From positions 3,392,001 through 3,456,000 of the forward strand of contig NZ_CP063231.1 in NCBI RefSeq assembly GCF_023612255.1: a DNA stretch of 64,000 nucleotides, written 5' to 3'. Each line of letters starts with the position of its first letter. The stretch's first letter is position 1. The DNA comes from Luteibacter flocculans. GTDB taxonomy: Bacteria > Pseudomonadota > Gammaproteobacteria > Xanthomonadales > Rhodanobacteraceae. The notes below the pieces were generated by a model. It was not told where the DNA came from. It did not search any database and saw only the letters and a list, made by a program, of their open reading frames with translations. The translations under genes were made by a program, and so were the position numbers. This document shows positions 1-8,364 of the stretch, in pieces.

Positions 1-229
1 ACGAACTGCTTCGCTGATCGAAGCCCGCATCGTTTCGTTGCCTAGATCATGGCGACGAGCATGGCGCGAAACGTCCGCGTGTCCGTTCAGGCGATGTCCG
101 CGGACGCAAGGTCGCCGCTCGAAAGCTCTTGCGACTCGCATTGAAGCGCACTGCGAATCGGCCCTATCGCGATGGCATCACCGTTGGCACGAGCGTTGCT
201 CCCTTCTCTTCAAGAAAGAGAATCGCCAC

Positions 230-457
230 GTGATCACATCGGCAGACCTGAAGACAGCGCCCCGCGCCTTCCAGCGCCTTCCTTGGAAGGTGCAGATGTT
301 CGTCGTGTTCTACCTGCGGGCGAACCGTTACGCGTGCACGGAAGGAGAACGCGACCTGGCCGCCGAACTTGTGGAAGAGCGCATCGCCGAACATCCCGTC
401 GAACACCGCGATCTCACGGCGATACTCGATCGGCACTTTCCGCGGGAACGGCTTTAG
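230..457 (+). CDS. small hypothetical protein
   Basis: Unrecognised 75-residue protein. The frame is open from position 38, but the first 60 or so codons read as Arg-rich low-quality sequence. The GTG at 230, preceded by an AAGAAAGAGAA purine tract, gives a sensible compact protein beginning (Met)ITSADLKTAPRAF. It has a hydrophobic-aromatic stretch (VQMFVVFYL, about residues 20-28) followed by an acidic, helical C-terminus rich in Glu and His. No signal peptide is visible. It converges with the gene ending at 697 across a shared terminator. No function is proposed; a start further upstream remains possible. Confidence 0.4.
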   Translation: MITSADLKTAPRAFQRLPWKVQMFVVFYLRANRYACTEGERDLAAELVEERIAEHPVEHRDLTAILDRHFPRERL

Positions 458-584
458 TCGCGTACGCCTAAGGGAATGCTGTCGAATCTGGCCATCTCAC
501 CAACGATGAGACGGCAACAACCGGTGGGTATCGTACCGGCCAGAAGAATCATTCAGCCAGATCAAATACTTATCGCATAAAGCA

Positions 585-608
585 AAAAGCCGGCTATCGC
601 CGGCTTTT
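585..608. terminator. bidirectional intrinsic terminator
   Basis: A perfect 10 bp stem (AAAAGCCGGC at 585-594 and GCCGGCTTTT at 599-608) closes a TATC tetraloop. It has A-tract and T-tract ends, so it can terminate on either strand. It sits between the convergent genes ending at 457 (+) and 697 (-). Confidence 0.85.
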
Positions 609-696
609 GAGAACTCAGCGGGAAGCTGACTAGCCGCCCTGCGTATCGTTGTCGCGGAACATGGTCGTACTCCCTCTGGTGTGGGTGGACTATAGC

Positions 697-1650
697 TCAA
701 AATTTGGCGCGGAAGGTGACTGGTACCGAAGGCTTCAGATTCACTGTGGCAAATACTTCCGCCGAATCACCGGACGCCAAGGTGTGCTGGCCCGTGATGT
801 TGACGAACTTCGGTCGCTTTGGGTCGGGATGAGGTTCGATACTCAAGATCTGGCCCACAAGGTTGGTCACAACAATGCTGAATTTCTCAGCGAATCGATT
901 CGTACCTGTCCAGAAGTTGTCGACCGCCTTCACCCATCCTTCGTATTCGTACTCATACCTGAGTTCCCCATGCGGCGGGATTTCAAGCTGGACGGAGCCG
1001 TCATACCTATGTCCACCGACAAGTGGCACGGGATGTGCGAGGTGGGATTTCTTTGGCCCATGATGACCGAAGCTGTCACAAGCGACCGTCTCGACTCGGA
1101 TCAAGTTGCCTACATGGGAAGAATGACCGGGCACCGGATCGAACAGGACCCGTACCGGCATCGTCTGCCGATACTCATCCCATTTCATCATGTTCACGAT
1201 GGTCATTGAGATAAGTACGTTTACCCTGACCACGCCGTTGACTGTGTCAAACTCGACGAAACTGTACTGAGACTCCGCGCTGCGGATCACGGAACCGAGA
1301 AGCATCAACTCTTCAGTGAGATAGTCTCGCGTCGCCTCGTTGTCCTCCAGGCGCGCTGAGTACAAATAAGCGATACGGTCACCGATCGCATCTTCATCTG
1401 GCTTCCGCAACGAACCTAGATAGGCGAATGCACCGAGCAGCGCAAACCCTACGACGCCTGCCAGCAGCGAATCCACGAACGATGAGACTCGAGCCGCCGA
1501 GAAGTGGGCAGCTTCCGGGTACAGTTTCCAAACAGCCCCGTAGCAAACGAGGACCGCGCCCAGCGAAAGAAGCATTGCCCACGCAACACTTTTCAATCCC
1601 CGGCGGACCGCGGGGGATACCCCGGCGAAGAAGCGAATTCGAAGTCCCAT
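697..1650 (-). CDS. hypothetical membrane protein
   Basis: A 317-residue protein of unrecognised family. Residues about 20-45 and 58-80 form two hydrophobic helices separated by a short loop. The remaining 235 residues are soluble and mixed in composition, with a run of acidic and aromatic residues (ELRYEYEYEGW) near residue 230. Topology therefore suggests two N-terminal membrane anchors and a large cytoplasmic or periplasmic domain. The gene lies alone between the tRNA-Thr and the terminator at 585-608. Its sequence is visibly less GC-rich than the flanking genes, which together with the tRNA neighbour hints at acquired DNA. Confidence 0.65.
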   Translation of the reverse strand: MGLRIRFFAGVSPAVRRGLKSVAWAMLLSLGAVLVCYGAVWKLYPEAAHFSAARVSSFVDSLLAGVVGFALLGAFAYLGSLRKPDEDAIGDRIAYLYSARLEDNEATRDYLTEELMLLGSVIRSAESQYSFVEFDTVNGVVRVNVLISMTIVNMMKWDEYRQTMPVRVLFDPVPGHSSHVGNLIRVETVACDSFGHHGPKKSHLAHPVPLVGGHRYDGSVQLEIPPHGELRYEYEYEGWVKAVDNFWTGTNRFAEKFSIVVTNLVGQILSIEPHPDPKRPKFVNITGQHTLASGDSAEVFATVNLKPSVPVTFRAKF

Positions 1651-1728
1651 GCCCGAGCATCCGTTGCCTAGTTCTTGACTGCTCCAAGCAGCTCAACTGA
1701 TTGCTCAAGCGCAGACTAATAATGTTGC

Positions 1729-1804
1729 TGGTGCCGGCACCCGGATTCGAACTGGGGACCTACCGCTTACAAGGCGGTTGCTCTACCAACTGAGCTATGC
1801 CGGC
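1729..1804 (-). tRNA. tRNA-Thr (anticodon TGT)
   Basis: A complete 76-nt cloverleaf reads on the minus strand. The acceptor GCCGGCA pairs with TGCCGGC, there is a D-arm with GGTAGAGC, and the anticodon loop CTTGTAA gives anticodon TGT. The T-arm contains GTTCGAATC, and a discriminator A is followed by an encoded CCA. It lies 17 bp upstream (on the plus map) of the end of the SPOR-domain gene. Confidence 0.97.
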
Positions 1805-1820
1805 GAAGGTGGGGAGTTTA

Positions 1821-2654
1821 TCAGAAGCACCCGGTGGTTCGCGCCGTTATGCCTGGGGTGCGGATGCCACGGCGGATGTCGGCGCTGGCTTCATCGGGGA
1901 CGACCACGTCGAGCCACCAGACCGGGGTGGTTTCGGTGCGTTCGCTCATACGGGCAGGAAAGCCGGCGGCGACCACCTCGTCGCGCCGTTTGCGCGCATT
2001 GGCGGGGTCGTGGAAGAGGCCGAGCGCGACCGAGTTCTGCAGTTCGCCCTGCGCGGTGACCACGAAGTAATCCTTGATGCCCTTGGCGTCGAGGCGGCGT
2101 GCCTGGGCCAGCGCCTGCTCGCGCGTCGCCAGCGCAGGGAGGAACACGCGCCAGCCGCGCGATTCGCTGGTCTGTTCCTGGCGCTGCCGGCTGCGCACAG
2201 TGCGCGGCGCGAGTGCGCTGCGGGCCGCACGCAGGTCGACCTGATTCGCGAAAGGCCCCAGCGCCAGGCAGCGATAGCTGCGGCGCGCGCTGGTGGGTGC
2301 TGCCGACGTGGCGGCGGCCAGGGGATCCGACGGTGCGGCGATATTCTTCGCTGGCGGCTTGGCTGCGGGAGCGGAAGCCGTGGCAGCGGGTGTCGGCGCG
2401 AACGGCTGACCGGGCGTGCTTGCCGCAGGGGACGGTTTACCCTCCGACGTGGCGGTCGCGACAGCCGCCGTGACAGCAGGCGCCGGCGACGCGGTGCTGC
2501 CTGGCGGCACGGGCAGTTCGGTCAGCAGTTTCAGTTTCGGCACGCCGCCGTCGGTGGGATCGACCGCGTGCGTACCGGAATCGCCCAGCAGCAGCCATGC
2601 GGCTACCGCGATGTTGAGGGCAATCAGCAGAACGAACAGCAAACGCAGCAGCAT
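1821..2654 (-). CDS. SPOR-domain membrane protein
   Basis: A 277-residue bitopic inner-membrane protein. Residues 1-25 are a signal anchor (MLLRLLFVLLIALNIAVAAW). Residues 40-125 are a flexible Pro/Ala/Thr-rich periplasmic linker. The C-terminal part, about residues 127-250, has SPOR-type elements (YRCLALGPFANQ, then a VFLPAL block and an aromatic-rich end WWLDVVVP). SPOR domains bind septal peptidoglycan stripped of stem peptides, so a role in cell division or the envelope is inferred. The gene follows coaX and birA on the same strand and may be read from them and from its own promoter box at 2716-2728. The ATG at 2654 was chosen because the hydrophobic anchor starts there. Confidence 0.75.
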   Translation of the reverse strand: MLLRLLFVLLIALNIAVAAWLLLGDSGTHAVDPTDGGVPKLKLLTELPVPPGSTASPAPAVTAAVATATSEGKPSPAASTPGQPFAPTPAATASAPAAKPPAKNIAAPSDPLAAATSAAPTSARRSYRCLALGPFANQVDLRAARSALAPRTVRSRQRQEQTSESRGWRVFLPALATREQALAQARRLDAKGIKDYFVVTAQGELQNSVALGLFHDPANARKRRDEVVAAGFPARMSERTETTPVWWLDVVVPDEASADIRRGIRTPGITARTTGCF

Positions 2655-2715
2655 GGGGGCCTTGGAAGTCCGGTTGGGCCTGCGCGCGTTCCCCTGTAAG
2701 AACCGGCGGCTTCGG

Positions 2716-2728
2716 GATTCTAGGGGAT
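2716..2728 (-). promoter_or_regulatory. candidate promoter box upstream of SPOR gene
   Basis: On the minus strand this reads ATCCCCTAGAATC, containing a -10-like TAGAAT about 60 bp ahead of the SPOR gene start. The same 13 bp occur upstream of birA (4516-4528). It overlaps the coaX stop codon. No convincing -35 hexamer is seen. Confidence 0.4.
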
Positions 2729-3481
2729 ATTCTTCTCGGTCTGGGCATGGGTGGTCGCCCAGACGGCCAAACCGCGCAAGACGGCATCCGGCACGAGCGT
2801 CACCTCGTGGTCGAGCAATGGCGCAAGCAGATTGGCGTCCCCGCCACCGAGCGTTACCGCAGGGCGTCCGCCGAGCAGCGGGGTCGCACGATCCACGAAA
2901 CGCTCCACCAGGGCAGCACAGGCCTGCCAGCAACCGGACGCGAGGCCATCTGCGGTGTTGTCGGCGAGATCGCGCACCGTGCCTGCGCCATCCGGGCGCA
3001 CCTGCACGGTGGCACCGAGTACGGATTGCTGCATCAGCAGTGGCCCCGGCGCGATCCACCCACCCAGATGCCGGCCATCGGCCGACAGCGCGTCGAGCGT
3101 GAGTGCCGTGCCGACGCTGGCGAGTACGCACGGTGCACGGCCAGCGGCGAAGGCATCGACCATCGCCAGGAAGCGATCGACGCCCAGGCGATGGGGCTCC
3201 GCGTAGGCGTTGGTGACGCCATTGGCCAAGGCAGGGGTACGCACCCAGAACGGGCTGTGACCGAACGCCTTGCCGGCCGCCACGGCGACGGCCGTCTCAC
3301 GCGCGCCATCCACCACCGAGGCGCCGACGATCCGTTCGGGCGTGGGCCAATCGGCCCACAGCGTGGCGAGCTCGTGCGCGATGTCGGCATCCCAGCCGAA
3401 TGCGCCGCGATGAGTGAACTCGCCCTCGTGCAGCAAGGCGAACTTGAGTCGGGTATTGCCCAGGTCGAGCAGCAGGATCAT
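2720..3481 (-). CDS. coaX: type III pantothenate kinase
   Basis: A 253-residue cytoplasmic kinase that phosphorylates pantothenate, the first step of coenzyme A synthesis. It shows the ASKHA-fold phosphate-binding motif DLGNTRLK at residues 6-13, the catalytic-Asp motif GVDR at 100-103, and the glycine/threonine motif SVGTALTLD at 122-130. Length is typical for CoaX. The ATG overlaps the birA stop in an ATGA, so the two are translationally coupled. The birA-coaX pairing is a known arrangement in proteobacteria. The open frame extends upstream inside birA, but the DLGN motif fixes the start. Confidence 0.95.
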   Translation of the reverse strand: MILLLDLGNTRLKFALLHEGEFTHRGAFGWDADIAHELATLWADWPTPERIVGASVVDGARETAVAVAAGKAFGHSPFWVRTPALANGVTNAYAEPHRLGVDRFLAMVDAFAAGRAPCVLASVGTALTLDALSADGRHLGGWIAPGPLLMQQSVLGATVQVRPDGAGTVRDLADNTADGLASGCWQACAALVERFVDRATPLLGGRPAVTLGGGDANLLAPLLDHEVTLVPDAVLRGLAVWATTHAQTEKNIP

Positions 3482-4458
3482 GGGGCGTTCCGGCGCACGG
3501 AAACCTCGGCGCTGTCGACGGTGACCCGCACGCCGTCGGGGCGACGCACGCACAAGGCGCCGCGATCGTCGACGCCTTCGCCCACGGCTTCGTACTCACC
3601 CCGCGGATCGAGAATGCGCAGCGGCTCGCCACGAAGCAGGTCGCTCGCTGCGTACTCGTCGGCGAAGGCGGCGAAACCGTGGCGGTCGAAAGTACGCAGG
3701 CCTTCGGTCAACTCGGTCACCACCGCAGCGGCGATCCGGTTGCGACCGGGCGGATCGCCGCCGAGCAAGGCGGCGAGGTCGGTAATCGGTTGCCCCGCAC
3801 GCTCGTGCAAGGTATCCGGCAGGCGAATGTTGAGGCCGACGCCGATCACGGCAGCGCACGGACCCGAGTATTCGCCGGACAGTTCCACCAGGATGCCGCC
3901 GAGTTTCGCGTTGCCGGCCAACAGGTCATTCGGCCATTTGAGGCCCGCGGTGCGGATGCCCAATTCGCCAAGCGCGCGGACCAGCATCACGCCCACGGCG
4001 AGAGACAATCCGGACAAGGCCGCGAAACCGCCATCGAAACGCTTCAGCGCCGAGAGGTAGAGATTCATGCCCGGTGGCGACAACCAGGTGCGGCCCCGAC
4101 GTCCGCGCCCCGCGGATTGCGCCTCGGCGATCACGAACGACAGATCGTCGAGCACCGGGATACGCCGCGCCAATTCGCTCGACGTGGAATCGATGTCCCA
4201 ATGCACTTCGAGCATGCCAACGTGGGCGGCTATGCCAGGATCGAGGGCAGCACGGATGCGCATGCTCTCCAGCAGCTCGGTGGTCCAGGGCAGACGATAA
4301 CCGCCGCCGACCTTCGCCTCGATCGGCACGCCCTTAAGGCGCAAGGCTTCGATCTGCTTCCAGACGGCGGCGCGGGTGACGCCCGCCTTCCTGGCCAGGG
4401 CCGCGCCGGACACGGCTTCGCCACCGGCGAGGGCTTCGAGAAGATCGCGTGCAAGCAT
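3478..4458 (-). CDS. birA: biotin--[acetyl-CoA-carboxylase] ligase / biotin repressor
   Basis: A 326-residue bifunctional protein. It activates biotin to biotinyl-AMP, attaches it to the carboxylase carrier subunit, and may repress biotin genes. Residues 1-60 form a winged helix (RKAGVTRAAVWKQIEAL, then the wing GGGYRL). The ligase domain carries the adenylate-binding loop GRGRRGRTW at 117-125 and the KWPND motif at 174-178. The C-terminal about 50 residues form the small SH3-like cap. The long frame running further upstream is discarded because the winged helix starts at 4458. The gene is the first of the birA-coaX pair. Confidence 0.95.
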   Translation of the reverse strand: MLARDLLEALAGGEAVSGAALARKAGVTRAAVWKQIEALRLKGVPIEAKVGGGYRLPWTTELLESMRIRAALDPGIAAHVGMLEVHWDIDSTSSELARRIPVLDDLSFVIAEAQSAGRGRRGRTWLSPPGMNLYLSALKRFDGGFAALSGLSLAVGVMLVRALGELGIRTAGLKWPNDLLAGNAKLGGILVELSGEYSGPCAAVIGVGLNIRLPDTLHERAGQPITDLAALLGGDPPGRNRIAAAVVTELTEGLRTFDRHGFAAFADEYAASDLLRGEPLRILDPRGEYEAVGEGVDDRGALCVRRPDGVRVTVDSAEVSVRRNAP

Positions 4459-4515
4459 GGGCGCCGGGCCGTCAGGCGGCCGCTGTCGAGGGAGGGGAAG
4501 GCCGAAACATCCGGC

Positions 4516-4528
4516 GATTCTAGGGGAT
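4516..4528 (-). promoter_or_regulatory. candidate birA promoter box
   Basis: The minus strand reads ATCCCCTAGAATC, with TAGAAT as a -10 candidate about 60 bp upstream of the birA ATG. It is identical over 13 bp to the box at 2716-2728. Confidence 0.4.
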
Positions 4529-4646
4529 TTCGCCTCGCATGGCGCCGGGGCTTGCGCCGACACACCTCCAGCACTGGCACCGTCGTGAATTTTCTGCGAG
4601 GATCGGTCGTCCCCCTCCACGTCCCGAGGGGCCTCAGGGTAGACCG

Positions 4647-4991
4647 ATGAACGCCAGACCCTACATCCTCGGATGTCTGTGCCTCGTCGGTGCCGCCGGC
4701 ACCGCCGCCGCTTCCGACATCGACCCGACAAGTGGTCTGCTCTCCATGGGCGGATCGTCGACGTCGTCGTCGTTCGAAGGCAGTTCGCGGTCGTCGCAGG
4801 GCAGCCATGATGGCGTTGGTTATTCCATCTCAATCCGCCCGGCCGCCGGCCCGCAGCGAACCGCGCCACCCGCCCCGGTGTCGTCGCCAGCAGATGCAGG
4901 CGATGCAGCCGATAGTGTGCGTGACGACGCCCTGCCCCTTCGTGGCAGCGCGCCGAGCTGGCAGTCCCTGCTTCCCGGCTCCATGCTCTGA
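4647..4991 (+). CDS. small secreted Ser-rich protein
   Basis: A 114-residue protein with a Sec signal peptide (MNARPYILGCLCLVGAAGTAAA), probably cleaved after Ala22 or 23. The mature part is a low-complexity Ser/Gly/Pro/Ala region, including the runs GGSSTSSSFEGSSRSSQG and PAPVSSPADAGDAADS. No fold or family is recognised. The ATG at 4647 was preferred over an earlier in-frame ATG because the signal peptide begins there. It lies 20 bp ahead of the MtfA-like gene on the same strand, so co-transcription is likely. Confidence 0.55.
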   Translation: MNARPYILGCLCLVGAAGTAAASDIDPTSGLLSMGGSSTSSSFEGSSRSSQGSHDGVGYSISIRPAAGPQRTAPPAPVSSPADAGDAADSVRDDALPLRGSAPSWQSLLPGSML

Positions 4992-5010
4992 TCTCGTCCG
5001 GCTGTCCTTC

Positions 5011-5781
5011 GTGGGTTTCGTTCAGTCGTTGATCGCGCGTTTTCGCGCGCCCGTGCCACCGATCGACGATGCCTCCTGGCGCCAGGCCGTGGAACGTGTG
5101 CCGCTGGCCCGCGCCCTGGATGCGCCGCGACAGCACTACCTGCGCCAACTCGCAGCCATCTTCCTGCACACGAAGCGCTTCCACGCGATGGGCGACGCCG
5201 TACTGGACGATTTCTGGCGCCTGGCCATCGCCATCCAGGCAAGCCTCCCCGCCCTGCCGCACGGCCCGAAAGCCTTCAAAGGCTGGACGAACGTGCTGAT
5301 CTATCCGGGCGAGTTCAACGTGCGGCGCAGCCACTACGACGCACCGAGCGGCGTGGTGACCGACAGCGACGACACGCTGATCGGCGAAGCGTGGGAGCGC
5401 GGCCCGATGATCCTCTCGCTGGCCGACGTAGCGCTCGACCTCGAGGCGCCGTGGGACGGCTACAACGTCGTGATCCACGAAATGGCACACAAGCTCGACA
5501 TGCTGGCAGGGACCGCGAGCGGTGTGCCGCCGCTGCCGGCGTCCATGAATCGGCGGCAGTGGATCGAGACGATGCAGCGTGCGTTCGACCGGCTTACCAA
5601 GTCGGTGGAGCGCGGTCGGCACACCGCCATCGACCCGTATGCGGCCGAGGCGCCGGAGGAATACTTTGCAGTGACGAGCGAGCTGCACTTTTCAAAGCCA
5701 GCGCTCTTACGCGAAGCCGAACCGGATGTAGCGACGTTGCTGGATGCGTTCTACGGCCCGTCGCCCGCGCCTGGTGCCTAG
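5011..5781 (+). CDS. mtfA: M90-family zinc peptidase, MtfA-like
   Basis: A 256-residue cytoplasmic metallopeptidase of the MtfA (DgsA anti-repressor) family. In E. coli this protein binds the glucose repressor Mlc and has aminopeptidase activity. The zinc motif HEMAH is at residues 156-160, and the EEYFAVTSE segment near 215-223 supplies the third ligand Glu. The N-terminal half carries the family's conserved LxxTKxFHAMGD and FKGWTNVLIYPGEF blocks. The GTG at 5011 was chosen because the conserved N-terminus begins there; the upstream frame is open but unlike the family. Its last 4 bp overlap the convergent phoQ-like gene. Confidence 0.85.
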   Translation: MGFVQSLIARFRAPVPPIDDASWRQAVERVPLARALDAPRQHYLRQLAAIFLHTKRFHAMGDAVLDDFWRLAIAIQASLPALPHGPKAFKGWTNVLIYPGEFNVRRSHYDAPSGVVTDSDDTLIGEAWERGPMILSLADVALDLEAPWDGYNVVIHEMAHKLDMLAGTASGVPPLPASMNRRQWIETMQRAFDRLTKSVERGRHTAIDPYAAEAPEEYFAVTSELHFSKPALLREAEPDVATLLDAFYGPSPAPGA

Positions 5782-7160
5782 GGCGGAGGCAGCTTCACGC
5801 AGAAACGTGCGCCGCCGAGTTCTTCCGAACGATCCACATTGAGTTCGCCCTGATACGCCTTGACGATGTCCTGCACGATCGACAGGCCGATGCCGTGGCC
5901 CTGCACGCGTTCGTCGCCGCGCACGCCGCGCTGGAGAATCTTCTCGACCTTGTCCTCGGGGATGCCGGGACCGTCATCCTCCACGATCAGTTCGAGGCCG
6001 CTGCGACCGCCCATCTTGCCCACTGAGCGCGCCGTAAGCAGCACGCGATGCGACGCCCACTTGAACGCGTTCTCGACGAGGTTGCCCATGAGCTCGAGCA
6101 AGTCGCCCTGCTCGCCGGGAAAGGTCACACCTTCTTCGATCTCGAACTCGCACAGCACGTTCTTCGCCGCGTAGACCTTTTCCAGGCTTTGCACGAGGTC
6201 TTCCGCGTGTCCGGCAATCGGTTCCACCGACGCGATGGTGCGACGCCCGGATGTAGCGGCACGCGACAGCTGGTACGCCACGAGCTCGTCCATCCGGCGC
6301 ACCTGATCGAGAATGTCACCGCGCAGGTTCGTCGCATCGCCACCGGTTTCCAGCTGCGAACGAATCACCGCCAGCGGCGTCTTGAGGCTGTGCGCGAGAT
6401 CGGCAAGCGTGTCGCGATAGCGCGATCGCTGCTCGCGTTCGCTGTCGATGAAGGCATTGAGGCGCCGCGTGAGCACTGTCAGTTCCACTGGATAAGGACC
6501 ATCCAGATGGTCACGCGTGCCGCGCTCGATATGTGCCAGATCGCTGGACACACGACGCAGCGGCAGCAGACTCCAGCGCAGCAGGAATAACTGCAGCAGC
6601 ATGAGCATCATGCCGAGCATGGCCAGCCACAGGAACTGCGTGCGCCGGTAGGTCGCAACCTGGCGTTCGAACTGGTCCTCGGTCTGCGCGACCGCGAAGG
6701 TCAATGGCACGCTGCGTTTTTCGGTACTGTCGAGCGACACACCGTAGCTGAAGACGTAGAGCTTGCCACTGCGGGTTTCGACCGGCTCGAACGCCGTCTC
6801 GCCCGGCGAGAGCATGCGCACGAAGTCGAAGTCACGACCCAGTGCAGAAGAGGACTCCCAACGAAACCCATCGTTGCCCACGATGATCGCGTAGAGCCCC
6901 GAGCCCGGGCGCGAAAAGTCGGGATTGGGCTGACTGTCGGGCGTGGTGACCTTGCCGGCGCGCGTGATGTCCGTGCCGGTGATGTACGCAATGGCGTAGT
7001 TGTGCAGCCGGTCGTGCATGGCCGACAGCTCGGACGCGTAGTTGGCCTTGTTCTGCGCCAGACCGGTCAGACCAAGAAATGCGGCAAGTGCGAAGCCCGT
7101 AGCGAGGGCCGCACGTGCGGCCAGCGAGAGGGGGCGCCGTTTCGTTGAAGCGTTGTCCAT
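5778..7160 (-). CDS. phoQ: PhoQ-type sensor histidine kinase
   Basis: A 460-residue inner-membrane kinase. A first transmembrane helix (about 14-35) and a second (about 176-196) flank a periplasmic sensor domain. A HAMP-like linker follows, then the HisKA phosphoacceptor LAHSLKTPL (His257), an N-box LMGNLVENAFKWA, G-boxes DDGPGIP and GHGIGLS, and the C-terminal ATPase fold. It phosphorylates the PhoP-like regulator encoded just upstream, 55 bp away. The length and the ERxxR(Y)RDTLADLAHSLKTPL region are typical of the xanthomonad PhoPQ system, which responds to low divalent cations and antimicrobial peptides. The ligand here is inferred from the family only. Confidence 0.88.
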   Translation of the reverse strand: MDNASTKRRPLSLAARAALATGFALAAFLGLTGLAQNKANYASELSAMHDRLHNYAIAYITGTDITRAGKVTTPDSQPNPDFSRPGSGLYAIIVGNDGFRWESSSALGRDFDFVRMLSPGETAFEPVETRSGKLYVFSYGVSLDSTEKRSVPLTFAVAQTEDQFERQVATYRRTQFLWLAMLGMMLMLLQLFLLRWSLLPLRRVSSDLAHIERGTRDHLDGPYPVELTVLTRRLNAFIDSEREQRSRYRDTLADLAHSLKTPLAVIRSQLETGGDATNLRGDILDQVRRMDELVAYQLSRAATSGRRTIASVEPIAGHAEDLVQSLEKVYAAKNVLCEFEIEEGVTFPGEQGDLLELMGNLVENAFKWASHRVLLTARSVGKMGGRSGLELIVEDDGPGIPEDKVEKILQRGVRGDERVQGHGIGLSIVQDIVKAYQGELNVDRSEELGGARFCVKLPPP

Positions 7161-7215
7161 GCTTCGAGCCTACCTCACGGGCGGCGTGCCTCGACGGCCC
7201 GCCGCCCGCCGGGGG

Positions 7216-7908
7216 TCAGTCCTCGTCCGCTTCGTTGCGGGGGATGGCGAAGCGATAGCCGCGACCGCGAACGGTCTCGATCGGCTTCAACGCGCTTTCC
7301 GGATCGAGCTTGCGGCGCAGGCGGCCGATGAAGACCTCCAGCACGTTCGAGTCGCGATCGAAATCCTGCTGATAGATGTGCTCGGTGAGGTCAGCCTTGG
7401 AGACCAGCTCGCCCGCGTGCAGCATCAGGTATTCCAGCACCTTGTATTCGTAGCTGGTGAGGTCGACCTGGCGGCCTTCCACGGTCACGGTCTGTGCCGT
7501 GGTGTCGAGCTTGATCGGGCCGCACGCAAGCACCGGCTTGGACCAGCCGCTGGCGCGACGGACCAGCGCGTTGATGCGCGCCAGCAGTTCCTCGACATGG
7601 AACGGCTTGACCAGGTAATCGTCGGCACCGTACTTCAGGCCTTCGACCTTGTCCTGCCAACTGCCGCGCGCGGTGAGGATGAGGATCGGGTAACGCTGGC
7701 CGTGCTCACGCAGGGCCTTTACCAGATCCATACCGGACAGCTTGGGCAGACCCAGGTCGATGATCGCCAGGTCGAAGGGCACCTCGCGGCCGAGGTACAG
7801 GCCCTCTTCGCCGTCCTGGGCGGCATCGACAGCGAAGCCATCACGCTTCAGGCGCGCCGCGAGAGTCTCGCGCAGCGGGGCTTCGTCCTCTACGAGCAGG
7901 ATTCGCAT
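7216..7908 (-). CDS. phoP: PhoP-type OmpR-family response regulator
   Basis: A 230-residue DNA-binding regulator. The receiver domain spans residues 1-120, with phosphoacceptor Asp51 in IIDLGLPKLSG, acidic pocket E7/D8, Thr79 and Lys101. The winged-helix output domain spans about 125-222 and ends in the family motif ETVRGRGYRF. The ATG at 7908 shares its A with the stop codon of the PepSY gene (TGATG), so translation is coupled. The phoQ-like kinase follows. Confidence 0.92.
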   Translation of the reverse strand: MRILLVEDEAPLRETLAARLKRDGFAVDAAQDGEEGLYLGREVPFDLAIIDLGLPKLSGMDLVKALREHGQRYPILILTARGSWQDKVEGLKYGADDYLVKPFHVEELLARINALVRRASGWSKPVLACGPIKLDTTAQTVTVEGRQVDLTSYEYKVLEYLMLHAGELVSKADLTEHIYQQDFDRDSNVLEVFIGRLRRKLDPESALKPIETVRGRGYRFAIPRNEADED

Positions 7909-8195
7909 CAATGTTTCTCCTTGTTGTCCCCGGCACTCATGTCCAGGGGCTTGGCGGTCTCGGTACGCACCGGCACGACCTTTACGTGGCCGTCCAGGGT
8001 GAGCACCTTGACCCGGTATTCGGTGATCCGGCCTCGTTCGACCAGCCGTGTGTCCGCTGACAGCACTTTCCCCCCGGTCTCCTTCTGCACCTTGCTCACC
8101 GCCTGCTCGAGCGTGAGCGACTGATCCGCCAGGGCGGCGACGGGCAAGGCGAGGCAAAGCGCGGCGAAAAATAGCGGACGAAACGTGATTTTCAT
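7908..8195 (-). CDS. PepSY-domain periplasmic protein
   Basis: A 95-residue protein with a Sec signal peptide (MKITFRPLFFAALCLALPVAALA, about 23 residues) and one PepSY domain. The domain has the typical SLTLEQAVSKVQKETGGKVLSAD start and an EYRVKVLTLDGHVKVV strand pair. PepSY modules often inhibit proteases or modulate sensor kinases. Its position as first gene of the phoP-phoQ operon suggests it feeds into that kinase in the periplasm. The ATG at 8195 was preferred over one 3 codons upstream because it gives the standard signal peptide. Confidence 0.85.
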   Translation of the reverse strand: MKITFRPLFFAALCLALPVAALADQSLTLEQAVSKVQKETGGKVLSADTRLVERGRITEYRVKVLTLDGHVKVVPVRTETAKPLDMSAGDNKEKH

Positions 8196-8364
8196 GTGGG
8201 GCACGGAGCGGCCGGTATGGCTAGTCGGGCGATCATGCCGAGCCCCGCCCCGCCCGAAGCTGAACGAAAACCGGATTGGAGACCATCCTGCGGCCCGGCC
8301 AGCTGCCGGCTTTGCCCTCCCGCGCTCCGGCGACCGTCCGCTCCCGCAGGAAGGAAGGCCCCGA

